Below, in pieces: positions 63,801 through 64,000 of a stretch of DNA of 64,000 nt. The stretch is taken from the NCBI RefSeq assembly GCF_008297975.1, contig NZ_VLNY01000006.1, forward strand, positions 186,001 through 250,000, given 5' to 3'. A program made the position numbers and the translations under genes. The stretch comes from Antrihabitans cavernicola (GTDB taxonomy: Bacteria; Actinomycetota; Actinomycetes; Mycobacteriales; Mycobacteriaceae). A model generated the notes under the pieces. It had not been told where the DNA came from and searched no databases. It saw only the letters and a list, made by a program, of their open reading frames with translations. The first letter of the stretch is position 1. The number at the start of each line of letters is the position of its first letter.

Positions 63801-64000
63801 ATGACTTATGACTCCTCTCGCGTGTGGTTCATCACTGGTGCCAGCACCGGCTTCGGACGAGCCATCGCCCGCGCCGCATTGGCTGCGGGCAACCGGGTTG
63901 TCGCGACCGCGCGAGACACGACTGCGCTCGCCGACCTCGCGTCGGATCCCAAGGTGCTCGCATTGCACCTCGACGTCACAGATCAGGCGACCATCGACGA
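63801..64000 (+). CDS. Short-chain dehydrogenase/reductase, cut by right window edge
   Basis: Only the first 66 codons are visible. WFITGASTGFGRAIARAAL is the NAD(P) glycine motif of classical SDRs and HLDVTDQATID the adenine-binding Asp. The style is that of the oxidoreductases paired with TetR regulators in actinobacteria. The catalytic Tyr lies outside the window. Confidence 0.85.
   Translation, partial: MTYDSSRVWFITGASTGFGRAIARAALAAGNRVVATARDTTALADLASDPKVLALHLDVTDQATID

Overview
The window is a high-GC actinobacterial chromosome segment, most like Rhodococcus or a close relative in the Mycobacteriales. The reasons are many GTG starts, dense 1-4 bp stop/start overlaps, and a backbone that matches, from memory, the mycobacterial order lpdC - Rv0464c-like - ramB - icl - fadB2, together with fadE5-, ligB- and adhC-type genes. 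No rRNA, tRNA, CRISPR array or insertion sequence was seen.

Layout. 0-11.3 kb: 3' part of lipoamide dehydrogenase (lpd), an HxlR/quinone-reductase pair, a four-gene operon (AhpD-like, AraC, alpha-alpha toroid protein, serine beta-lactamase-like esterase), a FadE5-type acyl-CoA dehydrogenase with an AraC regulator, a secreted protein, and ramB. 11.3-18.9 kb: a LysR regulator followed by a beta-oxidation-like operon (MFS importer, CoA-transferase, acyl-CoA dehydrogenase, SDR, enoyl-CoA hydratase, thiolase). 19-21 kb: DNA ligase LigB and a membrane HXXEE protein. 21-28.9 kb: a divergent amino-sugar locus (ABC importer one way; SIS isomerase, ROK kinase, NagA, PfkB kinase and class II aldolase the other way) that reads as an N-acetylgalactosamine/galactosamine pathway. 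30.7-36.7 kb: isocitrate lyase with a rich promoter (CRP/GlxR-type palindrome and repeated TTAGCAA boxes), fadB2, a MetE-like protein that has lost three of four zinc ligands, a GreA-type factor and an SRPBCC protein.

36.9-52.5 kb is the most striking part, a probable photoprotection island. A tightly coupled six-gene operon (HAD-like protein, mysA, mysB, TauD-family dioxygenase, mysC, mysD) encodes mycosporine-like amino acid (MAA) synthesis. It converges on a Mur-ligase-like gene that follows a Na+/H+ antiporter, and lies downstream of a TetR gene with a palindromic operator candidate. Next to it is a fully coupled carotenoid operon (crtB, crtE, two small lycopene cyclase subunits, crtU, Rieske protein) for an aromatic carotenoid; crtI is not in the window. 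The TauD, Mur-ligase and HAD genes are additions to the mysABCD set I know, so the end product may be a modified MAA.

52.6-64 kb: two zinc alcohol/sugar dehydrogenases, a DJ-1/PfpI protein, a lipoprotein esterase homologue without its nucleophilic Ser, an ECF-type sigma factor with a SnoaL-like tail, a MarR/MFS/isochorismatase operon, a small zinc-ribbon-like protein, an acyl-CoA synthetase coupled to a possible HPr-fold protein, and a TetR/SDR divergent pair cut by the right edge.
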